Positions 25,586 to 34,323 of a DNA stretch of 64,000 nucleotides are shown piece by piece; positions within the stretch are counted from its first letter, which is position 1, and each line of letters starts with the position of its first letter. Both the position numbers and the translations under genes were made by a program. The notes beneath the pieces were generated by a model that ran no database searches, was not told the DNA's origin, and was given only the letters and a program-made list of their open reading frames with translations. Source of the DNA: Haloactinospora alba (GTDB taxonomy: Bacteria > Actinomycetota > Actinomycetes > Streptosporangiales > Streptosporangiaceae). Location of the stretch: positions 2,093,501 through 2,157,500 of the forward strand of contig NZ_VFQC01000001.1 of NCBI RefSeq assembly GCF_006717075.1. The letters run 5' to 3'.

Positions 25586-26590
25586 TCAGGGGCGTACGAC
25601 GCCGGTCTGGTTCCGCTCGTAGTAGCCGTCCAGCTGGACCTCCTGGACGGGCTTCTCCGGGTTGGAGGCGTGCACCATCTTGCCGTCCCCGGCGTAGATC
25701 CCCACGTGCGAGGGACCGTCGTAGAAGAAGAGGAGGTCACCGGGCTGCTTCTCGCTCCAGGAGACGCTCTGCCCAGCGTTGATCTGGTCGTAGGTGGTGC
25801 GGGGCAGGTTCACTCCGGCCTGCTTCCAGGCGTGCTGGGTCAGGCTGGAGCAGTCCCACACGTCGGGGCCGTTGGCGCCCAGTTGGTAGCTGTCCCCGAT
25901 CTGGGCGTAGGCGAAGTCCAGTGCCGCTCCAGCGTCGCCGGAGGCCGAGCCGGTGTAGGAGGCGGACGAGGAGTTACCGGACCCGCCGCCGACCTCTTCC
26001 TGCTGTTCGGCGGTCAGCTCGTCGAGCAGGTCCTCCTTCTCCTCGAGCTTCTCCTCGGCGTCCTCCTTGGCGGACTCGGCCTCGTCGAGCTTCTCCTTCG
26101 CCTCTTCCTCGGTCTCCTCCGCTTCGGACTTGAGGTCGTCGAGCTCTTCCTTCCTCTCCAGGTAGCTCCGCAGGTTCTCCTGCTGGTTCTCGGAGAGGTA
26201 GCCGAGGTCGGATGCCTGCTCCAGCGCGTCCTGGGGGCCGTCCGAGCTGATCAGGTAGGCCGGCGACGTGTAGTCCACGCCGCTGTAGGCGGCGTTGGCC
26301 AGGGTCCGCACGTCCTCCTGCATCGTGTCCAGCTCTTCCTGGGCGTCCTCCTGCTTGGACTCGATGTCCTCGAGTTTCTCCTGGGCGGCGTCATGCTCTT
26401 CCTTGGCCTGGTTGTACTCGTCGGCCAGGCTGGCGTAATCCTCCTCAAGCTGCTCGACCTCGTCCTTGACCTCGTCGAGCGACGGGTCCGCCTGGGCGGT
26501 GCCCGTGGACATCAGCAGGGCACCAACCGCGACGAAACCGACGGCCGCGAGGTGACGACGATACGAGCCACGTTCATGGTGGTCGTCCAT
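25586..26590 (-). CDS. Secreted NlpC/P60 peptidoglycan hydrolase (first copy)
   Basis: 334 aa. A signal peptide (HLAAVGFVAVGALLMSTG, cleavage near AQA-DP) is followed by a long acidic coiled coil (about 40-205), a Ser/Gly linker, and a C-terminal NlpC/P60 domain. Catalytic Cys is in DVWDCSSLTQHAW (the usual second position of the DCSG motif is Ser here) and His in PSHVGIYAGDGKMVHAS. The family cleaves the D-Glu-mDAP bond of peptide stems, and the coiled coil may keep it inactive, as in RipA-like proteins. It is a diverged tandem copy of the next gene. ATG 26590 has AAAGG 12 nt upstream. Confidence 0.92.
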   Translation of the reverse strand: MDDHHERGSYRRHLAAVGFVAVGALLMSTGTAQADPSLDEVKDEVEQLEEDYASLADEYNQAKEEHDAAQEKLEDIESKQEDAQEELDTMQEDVRTLANAAYSGVDYTSPAYLISSDGPQDALEQASDLGYLSENQQENLRSYLERKEELDDLKSEAEETEEEAKEKLDEAESAKEDAEEKLEEKEDLLDELTAEQQEEVGGGSGNSSSASYTGSASGDAGAALDFAYAQIGDSYQLGANGPDVWDCSSLTQHAWKQAGVNLPRTTYDQINAGQSVSWSEKQPGDLLFFYDGPSHVGIYAGDGKMVHASNPEKPVQEVQLDGYYERNQTGVVRP

Positions 26591-26930
26591 GGTGGTGGCA
26601 CACCTTTCTCCCAATGGTCCGCCTGCCGGTACGCGCAACCGGTGTCGAGGGGGCCTCTCTGGCGACACGTGGTCAGGGGTTGTGCTCAGGGGCCCGGCCT
26701 CCGCACCAGGGGGTTGCGGGGACATGTGCGGAGTTCGGCGGGAACGGGCCGTGCCGTCCTGGTGACGGCGAGAACGACGGCGCCGCTCGGCGGGGAACCC
26801 TACTGTATCGTGCGCTCCCCTCTCAACTATTTCGTTACTTTTTACCTTAATCTACGGAATATCCGGAAATAACACTGCTGCCCGAACACGCGGTGTCCAG
26901 GCGGCAGGAAGACCCGCGGGATCGGGGGTT
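26591..26930 (-). promoter_or_regulatory. Long upstream region of the first NlpC/P60 gene
   Basis: About 340 nt separate the two hydrolase genes. The distal part (26820-26875) is strikingly AT-rich and includes CGGATATTCCG, a CGGA/TCCG inverted repeat, and several candidate -10 elements. A promoter there would give the first NlpC/P60 gene a 5' leader of 200 nt or more. No gene is seen, and no riboswitch consensus could be matched. Confidence 0.4.
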
Positions 26931-27926
26931 CTACGGACGGACCCCGAACTGGAACTTACTGTCCCAGTGACCCGCCATGGAGACCACCTGGACGTTCTTG
27001 CCCGTACGCGGAGCGTGCACCATCTGGTCGTTTCCGGCGTACATGCCCATGTGGCCCAACCCGTCGAAGAAGACCAGGTCGCCCGGTTGCAGCTGGCCAC
27101 GGGAGACACGGTTACCGACCTCGGCCTGCGTGTAGGTCGTCCGCGGCAGGTCGACCCCGGCGGCCTCCCACGCGCGCATGGTCAGGCCGGAGCAGTCGTA
27201 ACCGTCCGGTCCGGCACCGCCGTACACGTAGGGCTTACCGATCTGGGCGTAGGCGAAGTCGAGGGCGGTGCGCGCGTCACCGGAGGCGCTCCCCTCGTAG
27301 CTGCCCCCCTCGGTGTCGCCCTCACCGGCCGGGTCGGCGTCGGGGAACTCCTCGAGCAGGGACTCCTGCTCGTCGATCTTGTCCTCGACCTCGTCCTTCT
27401 TGTCCTCGATCTCCTCTTTCTTGTCCTTGGCGTCCTCCAGGGCGCTGTCCGCTTCCTCCTTGAGTTTGAACAGCCGTTCCGAGGACTCGCTGAAGTCGTC
27501 GAGCTCCTTCTTCTGGCTCTCCGAGAGGTACCCGAGGTCGGCCGACTGGTCGAGAAGGTCGTCCGGTTCCTCCACCGAGAGCACTGTGCTCGTCGCATCG
27601 AGCTCAGTGGACTTGTAAGCGGCGCTGGCGAACTCGGCTACCTTGTCCTGCAGTTCCTCGTAGCGGTCCTGCTCGTCGCCGACGTCGTCCTCGAGTTCGT
27701 CGGCCTTCTTCTTCGCCGCGTCGTAGTCCTCTTTCGCCTGGTTGTACTCGTCGACGAGACGTCCCGCCTCGTCGTTGAGCTCGTCGATCCGGTCCTCGAC
27801 CTCCTCCTGGGAGGGGTCCGGATCGGCGTGGGCGACTCCGGACGGCACGATCAGACTGCCGGCCGCAACGGCTCCGATGCCGGCGGCGAACCGGTGCGCC
27901 GTACGCCGACCACCACTACTCGCCAT
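26931..27926 (-). CDS. Secreted NlpC/P60 peptidoglycan hydrolase (second copy)
   Basis: 331 aa with the same layout as its neighbour: signal peptide (IGAVAAGSLIVPSGVAHA), acidic coiled coil full of Glu/Lys/Asp heptads, short linker and NlpC/P60 domain. The catalytic motif is canonical (GYDCSGLTMRAW) and the His is in LGHMGMYAGNDQMVHAP. Many blocks are shared with the first copy (GSASGDA, ALDFAYAQIG, VDLPRTTYTQ), so the pair arose by tandem duplication. ATG 27926 has AGAAGGAG 11 nt upstream. Corresponds in position to Rv2190c. Confidence 0.94.
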   Translation of the reverse strand: MASSGGRRTAHRFAAGIGAVAAGSLIVPSGVAHADPDPSQEEVEDRIDELNDEAGRLVDEYNQAKEDYDAAKKKADELEDDVGDEQDRYEELQDKVAEFASAAYKSTELDATSTVLSVEEPDDLLDQSADLGYLSESQKKELDDFSESSERLFKLKEEADSALEDAKDKKEEIEDKKDEVEDKIDEQESLLEEFPDADPAGEGDTEGGSYEGSASGDARTALDFAYAQIGKPYVYGGAGPDGYDCSGLTMRAWEAAGVDLPRTTYTQAEVGNRVSRGQLQPGDLVFFDGLGHMGMYAGNDQMVHAPRTGKNVQVVSMAGHWDSKFQFGVRP

Positions 27927-28125
27927 GGCGGTACACGCTCCTTCTGGTTAAGAATCCACATGCGCAGACGGGACATCGGCGCCCGCAACGGGGGTGGAGG
28001 AGAAGCCTGCTCCGGGACAGGCAGGCGGGAATGCTCCGGGAAAAACGTAGCGGACCGCCACCCTCACCTCAACCAGGGAGACACATCCATAACGCCCAGC
28101 ACGCCGGGATCGTGCGGATTGTGCG

Positions 28126-29496
28126 TTACCCGCGCTCCGTCAGCCACCGCAGGAACAGCGCGGAGGGCACCGTGCGCGCCCCCTCCCGGCGGACGGCGAG
28201 AACGATCTCGTGGTCCGAGGTCACCACGGCCAGGGGGCGGCCCGTGGGCTCGCCCCGGACGAGGCGGATGATCAGGTCGTCGGCGGTCTCCTCCGGGTCG
28301 CTGAACAGCAACCGGATCCGGCGCGCCGTCGACCGCGCCGGCTGGGGGTCCACGTCCGCGCCGTCGAAGACGCAGGTGATCTCTGCTTTCGTCTGGCTCG
28401 TGATGCCTTCCAGCGAGGAGACGAGCCGCAGCCGCTGGTCCGCCAGCGGAAGGGCGGGATACCCCGTCTTGGTGACGTTGTAGCCGTCCACCAGCAGGTG
28501 GACACGCGGCAGCGCCAGCAGGTCGTCCACGACCCCCGGGTCGTCGTCGGGGCGCCCGTGGCTGCGACGTTCGGGTTCGGGCTGTGGCTGTTCCCTGGCC
28601 ATCAGATCCGCCGGGGTGTCGATGGAGCTGGGAAGCGCGAGTTCCCGCCGCAACCCGTGCGCGGATTCCAGTAACACGTCCAGAAGCACGCGCAGCCGCG
28701 CGTCATCCGCGCTGCGCCCCGCCCGCGCGGCCCGCCGGGCGTTCTCCACCTGCTCCTCGGCGGCGGCGACCCGGTTACGCAACCGACGGTTCTCCGCATC
28801 CACGGCGTTGGCGTGGTTCTCCGCCTCCGTGCTGCGTTCCTGCGCGCGTGCGGTCGCCTGTTCGGCCCTCTCCTCCGCCTCCCGCACACGTTGCCGCTGA
28901 CTGTGCATCTTCCGCCTGAGGTCGGCGATCGTCCGACGCTGTTCGCGCAACTCGCCACGCAGCCGGTTGGTCTCCTCCCGGTGCTGGGTTTTGCTCTCCT
29001 CCAGCTGACGCCTGAGGTCGGCGATCGTGTCCTCCGCCTCCGCGGCCTCCTTCGCGCTCTCCTGACGCTCCAGCTCGTCGTGGACGCGCTCCACGACCGC
29101 GGCCCACCCGCGCGGCCGAACGACATAGGCAGCGGCAGCCACCGCAACCGGATCAGCGGCGGGAGGAACCTCCCCCTCGCGCAGCCGTGTCACGAGTTCC
29201 GGCCAGAACCGTTCCACCTGCTGGGCCACGCGGGAACGGAAGCTGGAGTCGCTCTCCAGTTGGGCGGCGATCTGCGGACCCGCCAGTCGTGCCCGGCGCC
29301 GCGGCTCGAACTTGGCCACCCGCCGCAGGGCGGCGGGAACCTCCGAACTCGGCAGGGAGCCCAGGACATCCGACCCGTACTCGACAACCCTGCTGCGCAC
29401 TCTCTCCGGCAGCGGCCGGGACAGGGAGTCGGGGGACGCGGCCCCCTCCTCACGTGAGGAAGAGGCCGCGCCCTCCGGGTCATCGCCGGAGCTCAT
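28126..29496 (-). CDS. NYN domain RNase-like protein
   Basis: 456 aa. The N-terminal third is alpha-helical (PEVPAALRRV-type, APQIAAQL). Residues about 145-260 form a long coiled coil rich in Arg/Glu/Gln. The C-terminal 170 residues are a NYN (YacP-like) PIN-fold domain: HLLVDGYNVTKTGYPAL, ITCVFDGADVD, ADDLIIRLVRGEPTGRPLAVVTSDHEI. The four acidic residues that bind the metal are present, so it is probably an RNase. In actinobacteria such proteins are conserved but poorly studied. It overlaps the upstream zinc-ribbon gene by ATGA and is therefore coupled to it. Confidence 0.88.
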   Translation of the reverse strand: MSSGDDPEGAASSSREEGAASPDSLSRPLPERVRSRVVEYGSDVLGSLPSSEVPAALRRVAKFEPRRRARLAGPQIAAQLESDSSFRSRVAQQVERFWPELVTRLREGEVPPAADPVAVAAAAYVVRPRGWAAVVERVHDELERQESAKEAAEAEDTIADLRRQLEESKTQHREETNRLRGELREQRRTIADLRRKMHSQRQRVREAEERAEQATARAQERSTEAENHANAVDAENRRLRNRVAAAEEQVENARRAARAGRSADDARLRVLLDVLLESAHGLRRELALPSSIDTPADLMAREQPQPEPERRSHGRPDDDPGVVDDLLALPRVHLLVDGYNVTKTGYPALPLADQRLRLVSSLEGITSQTKAEITCVFDGADVDPQPARSTARRIRLLFSDPEETADDLIIRLVRGEPTGRPLAVVTSDHEIVLAVRREGARTVPSALFLRWLTERG

Positions 29497-29765
29497 TCCC
29501 GCTCCGCACCGTTCTCGGCGGCGACGAGCTCCTCCGCGGCGGGACGGTCGACGATCTCCACCGAGTCGACCGTGTCACACCAGCGGCACCGCACCTGCTC
29601 AACAGTCTCGTTCAGGATCTCGTGCTCCTCGGTCCTACTCGCGCCGGAAAGATCGAAGTGCAGGTAATCACACGAACGTACAGTACGCGTCACGTCGAAC
29701 CGGGTCAGGTTCCCGCACTGCACGCATCTCCAACGCTGGGTATCGGACGGTACCGAGACACTCAC
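29493..29765 (-). CDS. Small zinc-ribbon protein, coupled to the NYN RNase gene
   Basis: 90 aa. Two pairs of cysteines, WRCVQCGNLTRFD and RCRWCDTVD, form a probable zinc ribbon, with HFDL between them. An acidic tail ends the protein. GTG 29765 has AAGGAGG 9 nt upstream, a strong site. Its stop overlaps the NYN gene start by 4 nt, so the two proteins are made together and may work together on RNA. That is inference. Function unknown, conserved in actinobacteria. Confidence 0.75.
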   Translation of the reverse strand: MSVSVPSDTQRWRCVQCGNLTRFDVTRTVRSCDYLHFDLSGASRTEEHEILNETVEQVRCRWCDTVDSVEIVDRPAAEELVAAENGAERE

Positions 29766-29872
29766 AACTATGTCCTCCTTACTTCCTCTACCGACCTTAG
29801 GCGCTGGCTACACGCAAGGTCCGGGCCATCTTTCCATGGCCGGGGCCCGAGGTCCGGGGGGCGGGTGGCGTT

Positions 29873-29878
29873 TACCCT
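29873..29878 (+). promoter_or_regulatory. -10 box (TACCCT), leaderless start of the exonuclease gene
   Basis: TACCCT, 6 nt, GTG 29885. No Shine-Dalgarno sequence precedes the start. Confidence 0.5.
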
Positions 29879-29884
29879 GACGGG

Positions 29885-31534
29885 GTGACGCAGTCGCAAC
29901 CTCACGTCCAAACCTCTCTTTACGACCTCGGCACGCCGCTTTCGCACGTCACCTTCGTCGTGGTGGACCTGGAGACCACCGGCACCCGCCCGCGGGAGGC
30001 GGGGATCACCGAGATCGGTGCGGTGAAGGTACGGGGCGGGGAGGTCCTGGGGGAGTTCACCACACTCACCAACCCGCGTACCCCTGTATCCCCGAACGTC
30101 ACCATGCTCACCGGAATCACCAACGCCATGGTGGCCTCCGCCCCTCCCCTGGAGACGGTGCTTCCCGAGTTCCTGGAGTTCGCGGAGCTGGACGGGGACA
30201 CGGTGCTGGTGGCCCACAACGCCCCGTTCGACGTGCGGTTCCTCACCGCCGCCTGTGCCGAGCACAACCATCGCTGGCCCCGCCCCACCGTGGTGGACAC
30301 GTTGCGGATCGCGCGCCACACCCTCCCCCGGCACGAGGTCAGCAACCACAAGCTCACGACGCTCGCCTCGTTCTTCGGCGTGACGGAACAGCCCGTCCAC
30401 CGCGCGCTGGAGGACGCGCGCGCCACGGTCGGGGTACTGCACGGGCTGTTCGAACGTCTGGGGCCGTTGGGGATCGACACACTGGAAGAGCTGCGCCGGT
30501 TCGGCCCCAAACCGACCCAGGCGCAGCGGAGCAAGCGCCACCTCGCCCGGGACGTCCCGCACGGCCCCGGGGTCTACGTCTTCGTCGACGCCGCGGGAGA
30601 CACCCTGTACGTGGGCAAGAGCTCGGACGTGCGCACCCGTGTGCGGTCCTACTTCACCGCCGGGGAGACCCGGGGCCGGATCCGCGAGATGATCCCCCGC
30701 GTCGAGAGGGTCGTCCCGATCCCCTGCGCCACGGCGCTGGAGGCTGACGTGCGGGAGCTGCGTCTCATCGCCGAACGCAAACCGCCCTACAACCGCCGCT
30801 CCCGCGCGCCGGAACGGACAGCGTGGCTCACGCTGACGGAGGAGGAGCGCCCCCGGCTGACGATCGTGCGGACGTCCCAGAACGACGGCGGTCCGTGCAT
30901 CGGGCCGTTCAGCTCCACACGCGAGGCGGAAAGCGTCCGGGATATGCTGCACCCCGTTCTCCGCCTGCGACGCAGCGCCTGCCAGGCCGCCCGCGAGGAA
31001 CCGGAGGACTACGCGACGCGTGCCGCGGCCGCGCGCGAGGCACTGTTCACCGACCCTGCTCCGGTGGTCGAGACCCTGTTCGCCCGCATCTCGGAGCTCT
31101 CCGCCGACCTCCGCTTCGAGGAGGCTGCCACCGCACGCGACCAGCTCAGCGCCTTCCTCTCGGCGGCCGCCCGGACACAACGGCTGGCGGCGCTCGCCCG
31201 GATCCCCCACCTGGTCGTGGCACGTCCCGCGGCATCGGGCTGGGAGACACACGTCGTCCGCCACGGCCGCCTGGCGGGCAGTGGCGTACTGGAACCGGGG
31301 CGCGATCCGCAGGCGTTCACTGACTCCCTGGTACGTACCGCGGAGACGGTGCCGCCCGGCGTCGGCCCGGTCCCGCGCGCCAGCGCCGCGGAGACGGAAC
31401 GGGTACTGGCGTGGCTGGACGCCCCGGACCTGCGGATCGTGGAGATCGAGGGATTCTGGACGTGCCCTGTCACCAGCGCGGAGAGATACCGCGACCTGAC
31501 AGACTGGCGGCATGGCGGGCATCCCACTCAGTGA
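29885..31534 (+). CDS. DEDD 3'-5' exonuclease fused to UvrC-like GIY-YIG nuclease
   Basis: 549 aa. Residues 20-190 are a DnaQ-like exonuclease: FVVVDLETTGTRP (DEDD Exo I), LVAHNAPFDVRFL (Exo II) and HRALEDARATVGVL (Exo III). Residues 215-300 are a GIY-YIG domain (GPGVYVFVDAAGDTLYVGKS, RTRVRSYF, and Glu in ALEADVRELRLI), as in UvrC and Cho. The rest resembles the UvrC middle and includes a UvrB-interaction-like helix (ARISELSADLRFEEAATARD). A repair role is likely. The family is known in actinobacteria (Rv2191 at the syntenic place). It overlaps the rhomboid gene by 23 nt. Confidence 0.92.
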   Translation: MTQSQPHVQTSLYDLGTPLSHVTFVVVDLETTGTRPREAGITEIGAVKVRGGEVLGEFTTLTNPRTPVSPNVTMLTGITNAMVASAPPLETVLPEFLEFAELDGDTVLVAHNAPFDVRFLTAACAEHNHRWPRPTVVDTLRIARHTLPRHEVSNHKLTTLASFFGVTEQPVHRALEDARATVGVLHGLFERLGPLGIDTLEELRRFGPKPTQAQRSKRHLARDVPHGPGVYVFVDAAGDTLYVGKSSDVRTRVRSYFTAGETRGRIREMIPRVERVVPIPCATALEADVRELRLIAERKPPYNRRSRAPERTAWLTLTEEERPRLTIVRTSQNDGGPCIGPFSSTREAESVRDMLHPVLRLRRSACQAAREEPEDYATRAAAAREALFTDPAPVVETLFARISELSADLRFEEAATARDQLSAFLSAAARTQRLAALARIPHLVVARPAASGWETHVVRHGRLAGSGVLEPGRDPQAFTDSLVRTAETVPPGVGPVPRASAAETERVLAWLDAPDLRIVEIEGFWTCPVTSAERYRDLTDWRHGGHPTQ

Positions 31535-32276
31535 CGACTACCCGGTACGACGGGTTCCGGCGGTCAGCTACCTGCTCATCACCGCGAACGTTCTCGTCTA
31601 CCTTCTCTCGCCGTTGTCGTTATTGGCGACCTGGTACGGGGTCGACCTGCAGGTACGGGCGTGTGCGCTGGAAAGCTACCTGTTGCGGTGGGCGGTCATT
31701 CCCACTGAGCTCCTGGCCGGGGAACAGCTGTCCGCCGTCTCCTCCTGCCCGGGCTCCGACGTCACCAAGGTGGTGTGGCTCTCCCCCGCCACCGCCATGT
31801 TCCTGCACGGCGACGTCGTCCACCTGCTGAGCAACATGGTGTACCTGTTCGTGTTCGGTCCCGTGGTCGAGGACCGGCTGGGACGAACACGCTACGCCGT
31901 TCTCTACGCGGCTTCGGGGGTTCTGGCGACGTACGCCTTCGCCTTCACACAGCCCGGCTCCGCGTCCCCGATGCTGGGGGCCTCCGGCGCGATCTCCGGC
32001 GTGCTCGGGGCCTATCTCGCCGTGCAGTTCCGCAGCCGCGTCACCACACTGATCTTCTTCGTGCTGCCAATCCGTCTGCCGGGGTGGGTACTGGTGCTCA
32101 GCTACTTCGTGCTCCAGTACTTCCTGTACATCAGTGTCGCGCTCTTTCCCGGAGCCGAGGATTCGGGTGTAGCCTACGCCGCGCACGTGTACGGCTTCAT
32201 CGCCGGTCTGCTCGGCGGAGCCGTCATCTACCGCATACGCTGGCGGTCCGGCAGGCGCCTGTCCGACGTGCACTAG
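31512..32276 (+). CDS. Rhomboid family intramembrane serine protease
   Basis: 254 aa with six or more membrane segments. The catalytic Ser is in MLGASGAISGVLG (GXSG) and the His in YAAHVYGFIAGLLG; FLHGDVVHLLSNMVYLFVFG carries the conserved loop/HXXXN-like motif. It should cut transmembrane substrates in the cytoplasmic membrane; targets are unknown. A polar loop with one Cys (AVSSCPGSDVTKVV) lies between the first and second segments. ATG 31512 lies inside the end of the exonuclease gene in another frame, so the two are probably cotranscribed. Confidence 0.9.
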   Translation: MAGIPLSDDYPVRRVPAVSYLLITANVLVYLLSPLSLLATWYGVDLQVRACALESYLLRWAVIPTELLAGEQLSAVSSCPGSDVTKVVWLSPATAMFLHGDVVHLLSNMVYLFVFGPVVEDRLGRTRYAVLYAASGVLATYAFAFTQPGSASPMLGASGAISGVLGAYLAVQFRSRVTTLIFFVLPIRLPGWVLVLSYFVLQYFLYISVALFPGAEDSGVAYAAHVYGFIAGLLGGAVIYRIRWRSGRRLSDVH

Positions 32277-32316
32277 ACAGCCGGTGTCCGCACGCCACGA
32301 TTTCGCAGGAGAGCTC

Positions 32317-32592
32317 GTGATCACTGCCATCGTCATGATCAAGACCGACGTCGACCGTATCTCGGAGGTGGCGGAGACCGTCGCCGACATCGACGGCGTC
32401 AGCGAGGTGTACTCCGTGACAGGAGACGTCGACCTGATCGCGATAGTTCGGGTGGCCGGACACGAGGAACTCGCCGAGGTCATCCCGGGCCGGGTGAACA
32501 AGACCACCGGGGTGCGCTCCTCCGACACGCACATCGCGTTCCACACGTACTCCCAGCACGACCTGGACGCGGCGTTCTCCCTGGGGACATAG
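32317..32592 (+). CDS. Lrp/AsnC ligand-binding (RAM) domain protein without DNA-binding domain
   Basis: 91 aa, a free-standing RAM domain (VITAIVMIKTDVDRISEVA, then YSVTGDVDLIAIVRVAGHEE). Such stand-alone RAM proteins bind amino acids or other small effectors and form octamers; no helix-turn-helix is present. GTG 32317 was chosen because CAGGAG lies 6 nt upstream. It follows the rhomboid gene after 40 nt. Homologues sit next to trpD in many actinobacteria, but a link with tryptophan is only suggestive. Confidence 0.85.
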   Translation: MITAIVMIKTDVDRISEVAETVADIDGVSEVYSVTGDVDLIAIVRVAGHEELAEVIPGRVNKTTGVRSSDTHIAFHTYSQHDLDAAFSLGT

Positions 32593-32614
32593 CCCTCGGG
32601 TCGCGCTCAGCACC

Positions 32615-32653
32615 GGTCCGGTGGAACACGGCGGTTTCCGGGCCCACCGGACC
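32615..32653. terminator. Bidirectional terminator between the RAM-domain gene and trpD
   Basis: Perfect 10-bp stem (GGTCCGGTGG at 32615-32624 with CCACCGGACC at 32644-32653), 19-nt loop, in a 92-nt gap between convergent genes. Confidence 0.65.
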
Positions 32654-32684
32654 CGCGACACCGCGCGAGGACCGGGTGCGTCCC

Positions 32685-33752
32685 TCACACGCCCGCGCGC
32701 TTGGCGAACTGCTGGCTGGCGGCGATCCAGTCCTCCAGTGTCGCCGTCGCCGCGCCGCTGTCCACGGCGGATGCCGCCCTCTCGTATCCCGAACGCAGCA
32801 GCTCGACGAGGCCCGCGGAACCGTTCTGGTCCTCGTCGGCGGCCGCGATCGTCGCGGCCGCGTTCAGTAGCACGGCCTCCCGAACCGGGCCCCGCTCGCC
32901 GGAAAGCACCGCGCGCAGGACACCGGCGTTGAACTCGACGTCCCCGCCACGCAGCGCCTCCGGGTCGCAACGCTCGATTCCGAGGTCTGCGGGGTCGAAC
33001 TCCCGTTCCTGGATCTCGCCCCCGCAGACGCGCCAGACCCGGGACGTGGTGGTCGTGGTCAGCTCGTCCAACCCGTCGTCACCGCGGAACACCAGCGCGG
33101 AGGCGTTCCGTTGGGCGAACACTCCCGCGATGGTCTCGCACATCTCCCGGTCGAAAACCCCGACGGCTCCGGCTGTCGGACGCGCGGGGTTCGTCAGCGG
33201 CCCGAGGAAGTTGAAGACCGTGGGCACCCCGAGTTCGCGACGCGGTTTGGCCGCGTACCGCAGCGAGGGGTGGAAGAGCGGCGCGAAACAGAACGTGATT
33301 CCGGTCGTCTCGGCCACCTGCCGCGTCTGCTCCGGAGGGAGGTCGATGACAACGCCGAGCCGCTCCAGGACGTCAGCCGTTCCGCAGGAGGAGGAGGCCG
33401 CACGGTTGCCGTGTTTGACGACCTGGCAGCCCGCCGCGGCAGCGACGATGGCGGCCATCGTCGAGATGTTGACGGTGTGCGCCCGGTCCCCGCCGGTGCC
33501 CACGATGTCCACCGTGCGCCCCGGGACATCGAGCCGCACGGCGTGGTCCAGCATGCCCTGGGACAGGCCGGTGACCTCCGCGACGCTGGCGCCCTTCGCA
33601 CGCAGCGCGATGGCGAACCCGGCGATCTGGGCGTCGGACACGGACCCTGTCATGATCTCGCGCATGGCCCATTCCGTGTCCGCCGCCGACAGCGACACAC
33701 CGTCCAGCAGGGACGTGATCAGTTCGGGCCAGGTCCGGTCTTGTGGTCTCAC
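32685..33752 (-). CDS. trpD: Anthranilate phosphoribosyltransferase
   Basis: 355 aa. TrpD joins anthranilate and PRPP, the second step of tryptophan synthesis. The PRPP loop [17 protein letters not shown] is near residue 80, [19 protein letters not shown] follows, and the anthranilate-site Arg lies in [22 protein letters not shown] 33752 has GGGAG 4 nt upstream; a longer frame to 33809 is unsupported. It stands apart from other trp genes, as at Rv2192c. It follows a receiver-like gene by 19 nt and is probably cotranscribed with it. No leader peptide or attenuator was found here. Confidence 0.96.
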   Translation of the reverse strand: MRPQDRTWPELITSLLDGVSLSAADTEWAMREIMTGSVSDAQIAGFAIALRAKGASVAEVTGLSQGMLDHAVRLDVPGRTVDIVGTGGDRAHTVNISTMAAIVAAAAGCQVVKHGNRAASSSCGTADVLERLGVVIDLPPEQTRQVAETTGITFCFAPLFHPSLRYAAKPRRELGVPTVFNFLGPLTNPARPTAGAVGVFDREMCETIAGVFAQRNASALVFRGDDGLDELTTTTTSRVWRVCGGEIQEREFDPADLGIERCDPEALRGGDVEFNAGVLRAVLSGERGPVREAVLLNAAATIAAADEDQNGSAGLVELLRSGYERAASAVDSGAATATLEDWIAASQQFAKRAGV

Positions 33753-33771
33753 GTGGCTCCCATCCCGGCTG

Positions 33772-34179
33772 TCAGTTCTGCTGCGCGGAGAGCTCGGCGG
33801 CACGGCCACGCATGAGCTCCGCCAGCGCCTCGGCCAACGCCACCGGGTCTATGGGGTGGCTGACGACCCTGTCCGCGCGTGACCACGTGGCGAGCCACCC
33901 GTCGTCCCGCCTACCGATGAGCAACAGCACCGGCGGGCACCGGAACACCTCGTCCTTGACCTCCCGGCAGACGCCCATGCCTCCTGCCGGGGCGGACTCG
34001 CCGTCGAAAATGGCGACGTCGACAGCGGTGTCCGGGTCGTGCAGTCGCTTGTGCACGGCGGGAGCGGTGGCGCACTCCAGGAACTCGACCTTGGGGACGT
34101 CAGCGGCGGGCCTGCGCCCGATGGCGAGACGCACCTGCTCGCGCACAGCCGGCTTGTCGCTGTAAATGAGAATGCGCAT
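33772..34179 (-). CDS. Stand-alone receiver-like (pseudo-receiver) protein
   Basis: 135 aa from ATG 34179. The fold order is that of a response regulator receiver: [20 protein letters not shown] with acidic Asp8, phosphoacceptor-like Asp59 in [15 protein letters not shown], and [13 protein letters not shown]. The conserved Lys before Pro near the C-terminus is replaced (VVSHPID), so normal phosphorylation switching is doubtful. There is no output domain. The longer frame to 34371 runs into the promoter of ctaE. It diverges from ctaE (starts 145 nt apart) and lies upstream of trpD. Function unknown. Confidence 0.7.
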   Translation of the reverse strand: MRILIYSDKPAVREQVRLAIGRRPAADVPKVEFLECATAPAVHKRLHDPDTAVDVAIFDGESAPAGGMGVCREVKDEVFRCPPVLLLIGRRDDGWLATWSRADRVVSHPIDPVALAEALAELMRGRAAELSAQQN

Positions 34180-34311
34180 TCCCCTAGGATGCCACCAAGG
34201 ACGCACCAGTGGCCACGCATCAGCGGTACGGTGGGGGCGGTAGCGGAGCCGACGCCATCGGCGATCGGGCACGTTACGGGGGGTCGTGCAGCACTCGTCG
34301 CCAGATACCGC

Positions 34312-34317
34312 AATAAT
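34312..34317 (+). promoter_or_regulatory. -10 box (AATAAT), leaderless start of ctaE
   Basis: AATAAT matches TATAAT at five of six positions and ends 6 nt before the GTG of ctaE. No ribosome site is present. Confidence 0.5.
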
Positions 34318-34323
34318 GCTGCC

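Noticed and set aside
26591-26930. c-di-AMP (ydaO-type) riboswitch before the NlpC/P60 gene
   Set aside because: Such riboswitches precede many actinobacterial cell-wall hydrolase genes, so I looked for the conserved GG/AACC and GAACTCCG-type blocks. Only a fragment resembling one block was found here, and nothing before the second copy (27927-28125).
32654-33771. Attenuator or leader peptide for trpD
   Set aside because: trpD follows the pseudo-receiver gene by 19 nt, with no room for a leader and no Trp-rich short gene or T-tailed hairpin.
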